Positions 1 to 5,290 of a stretch of DNA of 5,290 nucleotides are shown piece by piece. The notes beneath the pieces were generated by a model. The model was not told where the DNA came from. It ran no database searches and was given only the letters and a program-made list of their open reading frames with translations. This stretch comes from Caldilineaceae bacterium (GTDB taxonomy: Bacteria; Chloroflexota; Anaerolineae; Caldilineales; Caldilineaceae). The stretch spans positions 1-5,290 of the forward strand of contig JAAUPU010000292.1 of assembly GCA_012032975.1 (NCBI GenBank), written 5' to 3'. How positions within the stretch are numbered: position 1 is the first letter of the stretch; each line of letters opens with the position of its first letter. Made by a program: the position numbers and the translations under genes.

Positions 1-767
1 AATTTACGATGCACGAAATAGCCTATGTGGATGGCGAGACCAAGCTGTCGGCCATCCGCAACGACAGCTACACTGCCGACGACGTGCTCTGGGCAGACGA
101 TGACGGCGGTGCGCTGGTCGCAGCGATTGCCTCGCGCGAGGAGTTTCCCTACATCGGCCAGCTTACATGGCTGCCCAGCGACGGCAGCGATGCGGTCGCG
201 CTCCCGGTTGAGGGTCGAGCGCCGGCCTGGGGTGTGGACGACAAGGCCACGGCCACCACAGCCACGGTCGTGCCCACCCCATCGCCCGAACAGGCCGCGC
301 TGCAAATTCTCGCCGCGACCCAGTGGGGGGTTCAGCCGTCGAGCAATCCCGGCCAACCGACAGGCATTGAAGGTGTACACGCCTTTCAGTTGACCGACGC
401 CACCGGCAACCTGCAACCTCTCTGGGTCGCCCACACCTATGGCAACCGACTGCTCAGCCCGGAACAATTCCATGCAGTCGCCATCTACAGCCAGGACGCG
501 CAGGCCTCTGATGGGTGGCAAGAGATCGCCAAACTGGAGCTGACCGGCGAACCTGGTGCGCAGGACATCGATCCGACGCCCGACTATCTCGCGGTTGGTT
601 CGGTCCGTCAGCTAGAGATCGAGCCATCCCACATCTGGATCGGCGTGGATGGCGGCGTGGGCGCACATGGCGGCACCTTCCAGTTGGTGCGCTTCGACGG
701 CTCGGAGCTGACTACCGAGTCAGCGGCTTCAGCGCAAGCCCCGGCGTGGGCAGCGTGGCGGACCTGA
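1..767 (+). CDS. Mosaic propeller/SH3b/PD40 protein, N-terminal segment (5' partial, frame-broken)
   Basis: This is the left part of a large gene that is open to the window edge; the ATG at 9 is probably internal, because the frame is open before it and the protein begins in mid-domain. Counting from that Met, residues 1-75 look like beta-propeller blades (an LWADDDGGALVA stretch, then LTWLPSDGSDAVAL). Residues 80-93 are a Thr/Pro-rich linker. Residues 98-180 are an unassigned beta-rich region, and 192-234 lead into an FG-GAP-like module (HIWIGVDGG, then TFQLVRFDGSEL). After about 710 this frame turns into Ala/Ser-rich nonsense and stops at 767, whereas the next frame continues the module smoothly. 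I therefore read it as one gene with the segment at 713-2701. Function is not recognised; a secreted or surface binding or sensing role is inferred from the architecture. No signal peptide can be checked because the true start is off the window. Confidence 0.75.
   Translation, partial: FTMHEIAYVDGETKLSAIRNDSYTADDVLWADDDGGALVAAIASREEFPYIGQLTWLPSDGSDAVALPVEGRAPAWGVDDKATATTATVVPTPSPEQAALQILAATQWGVQPSSNPGQPTGIEGVHAFQLTDATGNLQPLWVAHTYGNRLLSPEQFHAVAIYSQDAQASDGWQEIAKLELTGEPGAQDIDPTPDYLAVGSVRQLEIEPSHIWIGVDGGVGAHGGTFQLVRFDGSELTTESAASAQAPAWAAWRT
705..716 (+). other. Apparent frameshift (one base missing) in the mosaic protein gene
   Basis: The coding frame switches from codons starting at positions divisible by three (up to GAG CTG around 705-710) to the frame starting at 713 (TAC CGA GTC). 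Upstream of 713 the second frame is Arg/Trp/Gly-rich shadow sequence, and downstream of 716 the first frame is Ala/Ser-rich shadow sequence. Adding one base between about 705 and 716 gives a continuous module reading FDGSEL-x-YRVSGFSASPG before the DLNGDG loop. Whether it is a sequencing error or a true mutation cannot be told from one sequence. Confidence 0.8.
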
Positions 768-2701
768 ACGGCGATGGCGTCAACGAGTTGCTGATGGACG
801 CCACCGAGTACTATGTCTTCTGCTACGCGTGCGGTGTGCGCCGCGTCCACTTCGATGTCTGGCGTTGGGATGGCGAGACGATGGTCCCAGTCACTCTGGC
901 ACCCTTGCCCGACTCGGCCCCGGCCCAACTGGCTCAGATCAACGACCTGGCCTTGACCTTTGCCAATGCCGACCTCTGGAAAGACGCGCTGGCAACCGTG
1001 GATGCCGCTGCCATCGTCGATACACTCGACCCGGACTCGGAGGTGGCGACGACCTTTGGCTGGAACGCCACCGATATTCGTCTCAACAGCCAGGCCAAGC
1101 GTGCGGCGGTCAACGACGGCGGAGGCTATCCGTTGCTAGAAAATGTCTTCTACGGCGACTACGACGTGGCGGTGGACTTGATGCGGGAGGTCAGCGCCGA
1201 CCAGATCTTCACGGCTACGACACCGCTGGTTGTGGGCACCGTGGCGGAAGGCTGGCAGAGCGAATTGTCCAGGACACTGATCAGAAACAGCGGCGCGGCG
1301 CTGGAGGTCAAGCCCGGGCTGGCTTCCGCCCATTTCTTGCGCGGTTGGGGAACCTACCTGGCCAAGCCCGATGATCCTACCGTTCTGGAGGATCTGACGA
1401 ACGCGGCTGCGTTGGCTCCCAACGACACGCTCTACCGCGACAGCGTACTCTACTTGGGCGGCGATCTGCCGCCCGGCAGTTGCGACGCCGCTGCGACTAC
1501 CCTTGCGACCACGGCAACGCCGGTGTCGACGACGCTGGCGACCACCGAAACGCTCGGTTCTGCCCCGCCCACGACGCCGACGCCAGCACAAACGACCGGT
1601 CGCAATCAGTTGACCGCAGCCAGTCAGGTCAACGTGCGCTCCGGTCCTGGCACCTCCTTTGCGACGCTGGGCACGCTGGCGCAGGACGCTGCCGCGACCA
1701 TCACCGGCCGCACCGCGGATGGAGAGGAGCTTTGGTGGCAGATTGTCTACCCGGATGGCAGCGACGAGGTCGGCTGGGTGATCGGCAATCCAACGTTGGT
1801 CACAGTCGGTGAGGGGGTCGATGCGCCCGTGGTTGAAGCGCCGCCACTTCCCACTGCGGCGGCTCCGGCGGCAGCCCCGGCCGGCGCAGCAACAGGAAGC
1901 GGTCGCATCTTCTTCTCCATCCAAGAGACAGATGGCGCCAAAAACATTTATGTATACTCGTTTGACGCCAATGCTCCCCCGGTCAAGGCCGCGGATCTTG
2001 GGATCCAGCCCAACTTGCAGCCCGGCGGCCAGCGGCTCGCCTTCCACAGCACACGCAATGACATGCTGGGACTGGGCGGTCTCGACCTGGACACCCAGCT
2101 TCGGGTGCGCTTCGCCAAGAATATTGAAGACGCCTACCCAAGCTGGAATGGCGACGGCAACCGCCTGGTCTTTGCCAGCAATCGCGAAGGCGACCGCAAG
2201 TGGCGCATCTATGTGACCTGGGCGGCCACCGACTCGGATATCGCGGACTTGGGCTTTGGCCAGGATCCAGACTGGCATCCCAGCCAGGACCGCATCGTCT
2301 TCAAGGGCTGCGACAACGCCGGCGCCAATTGCGGGCTGTGGCTGATGAACGCCGACGGCGGCGATCGCCAAAAGCTGACCGGCAGTCCCTCCGACTCGCG
2401 GCCTGTCTGGACGCCTGATGGCAGCGCGGTCGTCTTCATGAGCAACGAGCGCAACGGCAACTGGGAACTCTACCGGGTCGATGTGGCCAGTGGCGCGGTC
2501 ACGCGGCTGACCAATGATGGCGCCAACGACGGCCTGCCCGCGGTCAGCGCCGACGGCAGTCAGGTCGCCTTCATCAGCGACCGCGACGGAAGTTGGGCTA
2601 TCTGGCGGATTCCGGCCAATGGCGGCGCAGCGGAGCTTGTCACAGCGACGGGCAGCGTACCCAGCGATTGGCTGGAGCATGGGCTTGATTGGACGCCGTA
2701 G
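713..2701 (+). CDS. Mosaic protein, C-terminal segment: FG-GAP-like loop, TPR-like, SH3b and PD40 (TolB-like) propeller
   Basis: This continues the gene broken near 710 and ends at a TAG. Modules in order: a calcium-loop motif DLNGDGVNE (761-787, DxNxDGxxE as in FG-GAP/VCBS-type repeats); a CYAC pair (821-832); a TPR-like helical stretch (about 1304-1450, LASAHFLRGWGTYL and LEDLTNAAALAPND); a Thr-rich linker (1484-1600); an SH3b domain (1604-1807) with the hallmark VNVRSGPGTSFATLG and a late WWQI...GWV; an Ala/Pro linker (about 1823-1894); and five PD40 blades at about 2009, 2138, 2267, 2402 and 2537, spaced 43-45 residues, with cores such as PVWTPDGSAVVFMSNER and FISDRDGSWAIWRI. PD40 blades fold as TolB-like propellers and SH3b domains commonly bind cell-wall or protein ligands, so an extracytoplasmic binding role is likely but inferred. 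No catalytic residues are evident. Confidence 0.82.
   Translation, partial: YRVSGFSASPGVGSVADLNGDGVNELLMDATEYYVFCYACGVRRVHFDVWRWDGETMVPVTLAPLPDSAPAQLAQINDLALTFANADLWKDALATVDAAAIVDTLDPDSEVATTFGWNATDIRLNSQAKRAAVNDGGGYPLLENVFYGDYDVAVDLMREVSADQIFTATTPLVVGTVAEGWQSELSRTLIRNSGAALEVKPGLASAHFLRGWGTYLAKPDDPTVLEDLTNAAALAPNDTLYRDSVLYLGGDLPPGSCDAAATTLATTATPVSTTLATTETLGSAPPTTPTPAQTTGRNQLTAASQVNVRSGPGTSFATLGTLAQDAAATITGRTADGEELWWQIVYPDGSDEVGWVIGNPTLVTVGEGVDAPVVEAPPLPTAAAPAAAPAGAATGSGRIFFSIQETDGAKNIYVYSFDANAPPVKAADLGIQPNLQPGGQRLAFHSTRNDMLGLGGLDLDTQLRVRFAKNIEDAYPSWNGDGNRLVFASNREGDRKWRIYVTWAATDSDIADLGFGQDPDWHPSQDRIVFKGCDNAGANCGLWLMNADGGDRQKLTGSPSDSRPVWTPDGSAVVFMSNERNGNWELYRVDVASGAVTRLTNDGANDGLPAVSADGSQVAFISDRDGSWAIWRIPANGGAAELVTATGSVPSDWLEHGLDWTP
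1496..1552 (+). repeat. Imperfect 24-nt direct repeat in the Thr-rich linker
   Basis: Two 24-nt copies at 1496-1519 and 1529-1552 (19 of 24 bases match) encode TTLATTAT and TTLATTET, offset by 11 codons. They lie in the low-complexity linker before the SH3b domain. Such Thr/Pro-rich spacers are typical of exported multidomain proteins; this looks like local duplication in a linker rather than a separate element. Confidence 0.5.
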
Positions 2702-2725
2702 GCAGTGCGCCGAGATGGCAAGGTG

Positions 2726-2763
2726 AGGGGACGAGGGGATGATCGACGTAAGAGCCGTCCCTT
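2726..2763 (+). terminator. Weak hairpin after the mosaic protein gene, possible terminator
   Basis: Bases 2726-2733 (AGGGGACG) can pair with 2756-2763 (CGTCCCTT) as an 8-bp stem with one G-U pair, closing a loop of 22 bases. It sits 25 bp after the stop codon, where a terminator would be expected. The loop is long and there is no T-run after it, so it is a poor intrinsic terminator. The rest of the 2702-2836 gap holds only a small ATTGA/TCAAT inverted repeat (2802-2816) and the ribosome binding site of the next gene. Confidence 0.25.
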
Positions 2764-2820
2764 GATCGATAGCTTGTAACAGTGCGTAGTAGCAGGACGA
2801 TATTGACAATCTCAATTCAC

Positions 2821-2827
2821 GGAAGGA
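2821..2827 (+). promoter_or_regulatory. Ribosome binding site for the first PhyH-family gene
   Basis: GGAAGGA lies 9 bases before the ATG at 2837. It is the clearest Shine-Dalgarno match in the gap and fixes the start of the downstream gene, in agreement with the family-typical N-terminus LTQDQIDFYHENGYL. Confidence 0.7.
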
Positions 2828-2836
2828 ACCAGAGAA

Positions 2837-3700
2837 ATGCTCACCCAGGACCAGATTGATTTCTATCATGAGAATGGCTACCTCGGCGTCGAAGGGGTGC
2901 TGTCGGATTCCGAGGTCAACGACCTGCGCCGAGTCACCGACGAATTTGTGGCCGCGTCCGCGGCCGTGACCGAACACACCGATGTCTTCGACCTGGAACC
3001 CACCCACACGCCGGAAGAGCCACGCCTCCGCCGTCTCAAAAGCCCGGTCAAACAGCACGAAGTCTATGACCGCACCATGCGCCACCCCGTCATCCTGGAC
3101 ATCGTCGAACAGCTGATCGGCAAGGGCGTGCGCACCAATGGCGACAAACTCAACCTCAAGTACTCCAACTTCGGCAGCCCGGTGGAATGGCACCAGGATT
3201 GGGCCTTTTATCCACACACCAACGACGACTTGTTGGCCGTCGGCATCGCCATCGACCCGATGACGGTCGAAAATGGCTGTCTGCTGGTCATCCCCGGTTC
3301 GCACCGCGACAGGATGTATGACCACCACCACCGGGATGGCTTCTTCGTCGGTGCGGTCACCGAGCCGGATTTCAGCGCAGACAATGCCGTGCCGATCCTG
3401 GTTGGCGCGGGCGGCATCTCGATCCACCATGCGCGCGCGCTGCATGGCTCCCAGCCCAACAGGTCGCCCAACCCGCGACGGCTGCTGCTCTATCAATATT
3501 GCGCGGTGGACGCGTTTCCGCTTTCGGGCATCTCGGACTGGAACAAGTTCAACGCCAACATTCTGCGCGGGGAACCGACCTTTGCCCCGCGGCTGGCCGA
3601 CGTGCCCGTGCGCATACCGTTGCCTTCGGGTGAGAAAGGCGGGTCGATCTACGAGACGCAGATGATGATGGAAAAACGCATGTACGAAGTGGTGCGGTGA
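2837..3700 (+). CDS. Phytanoyl-CoA dioxygenase (PhyH) family non-haem iron oxygenase
   Basis: This 287-residue protein has the length and layout of the PhyH family of Fe(II)/2-oxoglutarate-dependent oxygenases, which usually hydroxylate small molecules in the cytoplasm. The N-terminus (DFYHENGYLGVEGVLSDSEV) is the usual opening helix and strand. The iron triad is complete: His119-Gln-Asp121 in EWHQDWAFYPH and distal His203 in RALHGSQPN. Arg214, eleven residues after His203, is placed to bind the 2-oxoglutarate carboxylate. The segment NGCLLVIPGSHRD (146-158) is the typical strand-turn before the distal His. There is no signal peptide or membrane segment. It opens a three-gene cluster, and the next start is 12 bp after its stop. 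The family assignment is firm; the substrate is unknown, since PhyH members act on fatty acyl-CoAs, ectoine, phosphonates and many secondary metabolites. Confidence 0.92.
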   Translation: MLTQDQIDFYHENGYLGVEGVLSDSEVNDLRRVTDEFVAASAAVTEHTDVFDLEPTHTPEEPRLRRLKSPVKQHEVYDRTMRHPVILDIVEQLIGKGVRTNGDKLNLKYSNFGSPVEWHQDWAFYPHTNDDLLAVGIAIDPMTVENGCLLVIPGSHRDRMYDHHHRDGFFVGAVTEPDFSADNAVPILVGAGGISIHHARALHGSQPNRSPNPRRLLLYQYCAVDAFPLSGISDWNKFNANILRGEPTFAPRLADVPVRIPLPSGEKGGSIYETQMMMEKRMYEVVR

Positions 3701-3712
3701 GCGGACCCCGTC

Positions 3713-4105
3713 ATGCACGAAGATGACTACCAACGGGGCGTCGAGCAGTTTGCCAAGATGGTCGGCGAGGCGCGCATTGACGAATTGCGCGCCCGCTTTG
3801 CCAGCCTGTCGCCAGATTTCGAGCGTGCGGTCATGGGCGTGGTTGGCGGCGAGATCTGGGCGCGGCCCAATCTCGACCTACGCACGCGCAGCCTGTGCAG
3901 CATCGCCGCGCTGGCCGCACTGGGCCGGGTCAACGCCCTGGATTTGAATATCGAGATGGCCCTCAACAACGGGGCGACGGTTGACGAGATCGTCGAAGTC
4001 TTTTTCCAGGTTGCCGCGTATGGCGGGCTTCGCGGCAGCCTGGGATGGACTGGAGAAGATGAGCGTCGTCGTCGCCCGTCATCAACAGGAAATCGCAGAC
4101 GATGA
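3713..4105 (+). CDS. Carboxymuconolactone decarboxylase (CMD)-like protein, frame-broken near its 3' end
   Basis: The 130-residue reading as written matches the small all-helical CMD/AhpD-like fold: SPDFERAVMG, then LDLRTRSLCSIAALAALGR, then ALNNGATVDEIVEVFFQVAAYGG. The family includes gamma-carboxymuconolactone decarboxylase (PcaC) and AhpD-type peroxidase partners. After Tyr103-Gly-Gly the as-written end becomes Arg-rich (LRGSLGWTGEDERRRR). Dropping one G from 4025-4027 restores the family-like end YGGFAAAWDGLEKMS, with a stop at 4107-4109. Key positions are unusual: Asn79 stands where His is normally found (LDLNIEMA), and there is no CxxC, so neither decarboxylase nor peroxidase activity can be assumed. 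The upstream frame is closed by the preceding gene's TGA at 3698, which makes ATG 3713 the first start; its ribosome binding site is weak (GGTGA at 3696-3700). It sits between two PhyH genes and probably acts in the same pathway. Confidence 0.8.
   Translation: MHEDDYQRGVEQFAKMVGEARIDELRARFASLSPDFERAVMGVVGGEIWARPNLDLRTRSLCSIAALAALGRVNALDLNIEMALNNGATVDEIVEVFFQVAAYGGLRGSLGWTGEDERRRRPSSTGNRRR
4025..4027 (+). other. Apparent frameshift (one extra G) in the CMD-like gene
   Basis: TAT GGC GGG CTT CGC as written gives YGGLRGSLGW followed by an Arg-rich tail. Removing one G from the GGG run gives TAT GGC GGC TTC GCG, encoding YGGFAAAWDGLEKMSVVVARH and ending at TGA 4107-4109. The second reading is what CMD proteins have after the conserved Tyr-Gly-Gly. 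A homopolymer G-run is a common place for sequencing error, but a true indel is possible. Confidence 0.75.
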
Positions 4106-4109
4106 ATGA
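4087..4109 (+). promoter_or_regulatory. Ribosome binding site and stop/start overlap between the CMD-like and second PhyH-like genes
   Basis: AGGAAA at 4087-4092 lies 9 bases before the ATG at 4102. The junction ATGAATGA (4102-4109) carries the start of the second PhyH-like gene and both possible stops of the CMD-like gene: TGA 4103-4105 as written and TGA 4107-4109 in the corrected frame. Either reading gives overlapping genes, so translational coupling and co-transcription are likely. Confidence 0.65.
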
Positions 4110-4842
4110 AGTGGAACGGTATCTTTTCGACCTGCACGGGTACTTGATCCTGGACGATGTGCTGAGCGCGCAGGAGGTGGCGGAACTCAACCGGTTGATC
4201 GACGCGCAGCAACTGCCTGGGCCAGGGGACGATACCCGCTCGGCCCGTTTCTCCGACTTTCTGGGCTGGGGTCGTCCCTTCTGCGACCTGCTTGACCACC
4301 CGGTCTTGATGCCCTATCTCAAAGTCATCCTTGGCGATGGCTTTCGGTTGGACCATTATTATGGCATCTACATGCGCGCCGGCACCGAACGATTGGGTTT
4401 GCACGGCGGCGCAACGCCCTACGACCCGCCCGAGTATTACCATTTTCGCAACGGACAGATGTACAACGGGCTGACCGTCGTCAGTTGGAATCTGGCCGAC
4501 ACCGGACCGGAGCATGGCGGCTTCTGCTGCGTGCCCGCCAGCCACAAGGCGAACTATCCTTGTCCGGCTGAAATCCGCGAGGGTCATGTAGAATCGGGTC
4601 ATGTCATCGTGCCCGAAGCGCGCGCCGGCTCGGTCGTCATCTTTACCGAAGCGCTGACCCACGGCACCGCGCCCTGGACCGCCAGCCACCAGCGCCGTTC
4701 GCTGCTCTACAAATACAGTCCGGCCCAGCAATCGTGGTCCCAAACCCACATCCAACCGCCCGATGGCGTCGAGTTGACCGAGCGTCAGCGGCTCCTCTTC
4801 GAGCCACCCTACTTTCACAATCGAGCGTCTCTCTTTGCGTAG
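4102..4842 (+). CDS. PhyH-family-like protein with an HxG in place of the iron-binding HxD
   Basis: This 246-residue protein has the PhyH opening (EVERYLFDLHGYLILDDVLSAQEVAEL) and the family core: GLTVVSWNLADTGPEHGGF (123-141), CVPASHKANYPCP (143-155) and a distal half with His187 (LTHGTAPW) and Arg198, eleven residues later, spaced exactly as His203/Arg214 in the first PhyH gene. At the proximal metal site, however, the sequence is LHGGATPYDPPEYYHF (100-115): His101-Gly102-Gly103, so the Asp of HxD is replaced by Gly. That pattern is known from Fe/2-oxoglutarate halogenases, where the missing carboxylate leaves room for halide. Here it could instead mean that another acid (Asp108 or Glu111) binds iron, or that activity is lost. 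It is divergent from the first PhyH gene, so it is not a recent duplicate. It ends the cluster and overlaps the CMD-like gene. Substrate unknown; the family call is firm, the chemistry is not. Confidence 0.88.
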   Translation: MNEVERYLFDLHGYLILDDVLSAQEVAELNRLIDAQQLPGPGDDTRSARFSDFLGWGRPFCDLLDHPVLMPYLKVILGDGFRLDHYYGIYMRAGTERLGLHGGATPYDPPEYYHFRNGQMYNGLTVVSWNLADTGPEHGGFCCVPASHKANYPCPAEIREGHVESGHVIVPEARAGSVVIFTEALTHGTAPWTASHQRRSLLYKYSPAQQSWSQTHIQPPDGVELTERQRLLFEPPYFHNRASLFA

Positions 4843-4875
4843 GGCGCCCCTAGCCATCGGTCGTCGTGGCGGACG

Positions 4876-4981
4876 GTTCAGAAGTCCAGGTCGTACGGAT
4901 CTGGATGATCTGCAATGCAGACGTGACGTGTGTTCGAACCGATATGCTTCAGAAAGTTGTATTGGATCGGACTTCTGGAAC
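4876..4981. repeat. Imperfect inverted repeat in the intergenic gap, with an alternative inner arm
   Basis: GTTCAGAAGTCC (4876-4887) is the reverse complement of GGACTTCTGGAAC (4969-4981) apart from one extra G, with 81 bases between the arms. A second TTCAGAA copy at 4948-4954 could pair with the same right arm, giving two mutually exclusive hairpins. The arms also enclose an 11-bp near-palindrome, CTGCAATGCAG (4910-4920). No gene is seen in 4843-5033, so this may be a structured leader of the next gene, a binding site, or a small remnant of a mobile repeat. Function is not shown. Confidence 0.4.
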
Positions 4982-5019
4982 AATGACTTTGGACGCGGAG
5001 ACCACTCGTTGACAGAAAC

Positions 5020-5024
5020 AGGAG
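5020..5024 (+). promoter_or_regulatory. Ribosome binding site for the YqhA-like gene
   Basis: AGGAG lies 9 bases before the ATG at 5034, a near-ideal Shine-Dalgarno spacing. It supports this start for the membrane protein that runs off the right edge. Confidence 0.7.
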
Positions 5025-5033
5025 CCAACTACC

Positions 5034-5290
5034 ATGGGTAAAGTCTTGACAGGAACCCGCTACCTCATCATCGTGCCGATCATCGGCTTGATATTGGCGG
5101 CGGGGGTCTTCTTCGTGATCGGCGGATTCAGCCTGATTCGGTTGATCGGTGAGGCAGTGCTGGCCAGTTTCAGGTTGATCGAACCCGACCAGCACGCGGA
5201 CTTGCCCATCCAGGTCGAGATCGTGGAATATGTCCACACGTTCCTGATCGGCACGGTGCTCTTCATCACCGCGGTCGGCTTCTATCAGCT
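5034..5290 (+). CDS. YqhA/UPF0114-like membrane protein (3' partial)
   Basis: The visible 85 residues begin MGKVLTGTRYLIIVPIIGL and form a first membrane helix at about 10-35, a polar stretch with acidic residues (about 49-66, LIEPDQHADLPIQVEIVE), and the start of a second helix at about 69-85 (TFLIGTVLFITAVGFYQ). The arrangement Arg-Tyr-Leu...Pro...Gly-Leu before helix 1 and a Leu-Ile-Gly...Gly-Phe-Tyr signature in helix 2 resembles the YqhA/UPF0114 family of inner-membrane proteins, whose function is not well established. The start is supported by AGGAG nine bases upstream. The gene is separated from the PhyH/CMD cluster by 191 bp, so it is probably its own transcription unit. The rest of the gene lies beyond the window; an unrelated small membrane protein remains possible. 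Confidence 0.65.
   Translation, partial: MGKVLTGTRYLIIVPIIGLILAAGVFFVIGGFSLIRLIGEAVLASFRLIEPDQHADLPIQVEIVEYVHTFLIGTVLFITAVGFYQ

Noticed and set aside
515..712. ATG at 515 as the start of a separate 728-residue protein
   Set aside because: The first 60 or so residues are Arg/Trp/Gly-rich shadow sequence of the other frame, and the recognisable protein begins only at about 713, in the middle of a module started in the other frame.
2803..2808. Perfect TTGACA, resembling a -35 box, before the first PhyH gene
   Set aside because: A -10 box would have to fall at about 2826-2831 (GAACCA), which does not match and lies on the ribosome binding site only a few bases from the ATG.
3698..3712. Possible readthrough fusion of the first PhyH gene and the CMD-like gene, which are in the same frame separated by TGA and four codons
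   Set aside because: Both proteins are of ordinary family length and complete on their own, and nothing near the TGA suggests recoding; a 12-bp operon gap explains it.
1136..3733. An 865-codon minus-strand open frame covering most of the mosaic gene, the 2702-2836 gap and the first PhyH gene
   Set aside because: Its translation is rich in His, Arg, Val and Gly without any domain, and it lies opposite clearly recognisable domains (SH3b, PD40, PhyH). GC-rich codon bias on the plus strand keeps such antisense frames open; crossing the short gap is chance.
4840..4852. TAGGG-CGC-CCCTA hairpin at the stop codon of the second PhyH-like gene, considered as a terminator
   Set aside because: The stem is only 5 bp with a 3-base loop, it includes the stop codon, and no T-run follows.
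5009..5014. Second TTGACA, before the YqhA-like gene
   Set aside because: It is 19 bases from the start codon, so the matching -10 would fall at or inside the coding sequence; no leader space remains.
3727..5028. A 433-codon minus-strand open frame opposite the CMD-like and second PhyH-like genes
   Set aside because: It has no recognisable motif and is Arg/Ser-rich, and it mirrors two genes with family hallmarks; it is an antisense shadow.

Overview
The window is a GC-rich (by eye around 60%) bacterial fragment that reads entirely on the plus strand. The style of the first protein, with propeller blades, Thr/Pro-rich linkers, an SH3b module and PD40 repeats in one polypeptide, together with the pair of phytanoyl-CoA dioxygenase (PhyH)-type genes, is most reminiscent of Chloroflexota (Caldilinea/Anaerolinea-like lineages, often known from metagenomes). 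This is inference from style; there is no rRNA or marker gene to settle it.

Layout. (1) 1-2701: the remaining part of one large, probably exported mosaic protein whose start lies left of the window. Its reading frame is broken once near 705-716, where one base appears to be missing. It runs from propeller-like sequence through a T/P linker, an FG-GAP-like calcium loop, a TPR-like region, an SH3b domain and five PD40 (TolB-like) blades. (2) 2702-2836: a 135-bp gap with a weak hairpin and a good ribosome binding site. (3) 2837-4842: a tight three-gene cluster made of a PhyH-family oxygenase with a complete HxD...H triad, a carboxymuconolactone decarboxylase (CMD)-like protein with a one-base surplus near its 3' end, and a second, divergent PhyH-family protein. 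Gaps are 12 bp and then a short overlap, so this looks like one operon. (4) 4843-5033: a 191-bp gap containing an imperfect inverted repeat with alternative pairings. (5) 5034-5290: the start of a membrane protein resembling the YqhA/UPF0114 family, cut by the right edge.

The three clustered genes plausibly act on a common small molecule: two non-haem iron oxygenase-fold proteins flanking a CMD-fold protein. The substrate cannot be read from the sequence. The most interesting point is that the second PhyH-like protein has His-Gly-Gly where the iron-binding His-x-Asp is expected, the same kind of substitution that marks Fe(II)/2-oxoglutarate halogenases. The CMD-like protein also lacks the usual His and CxxC. 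Two single-base frame breaks in 5.3 kb suggest either an error-prone assembly or real gene decay, and should be settled before the proteins are interpreted.
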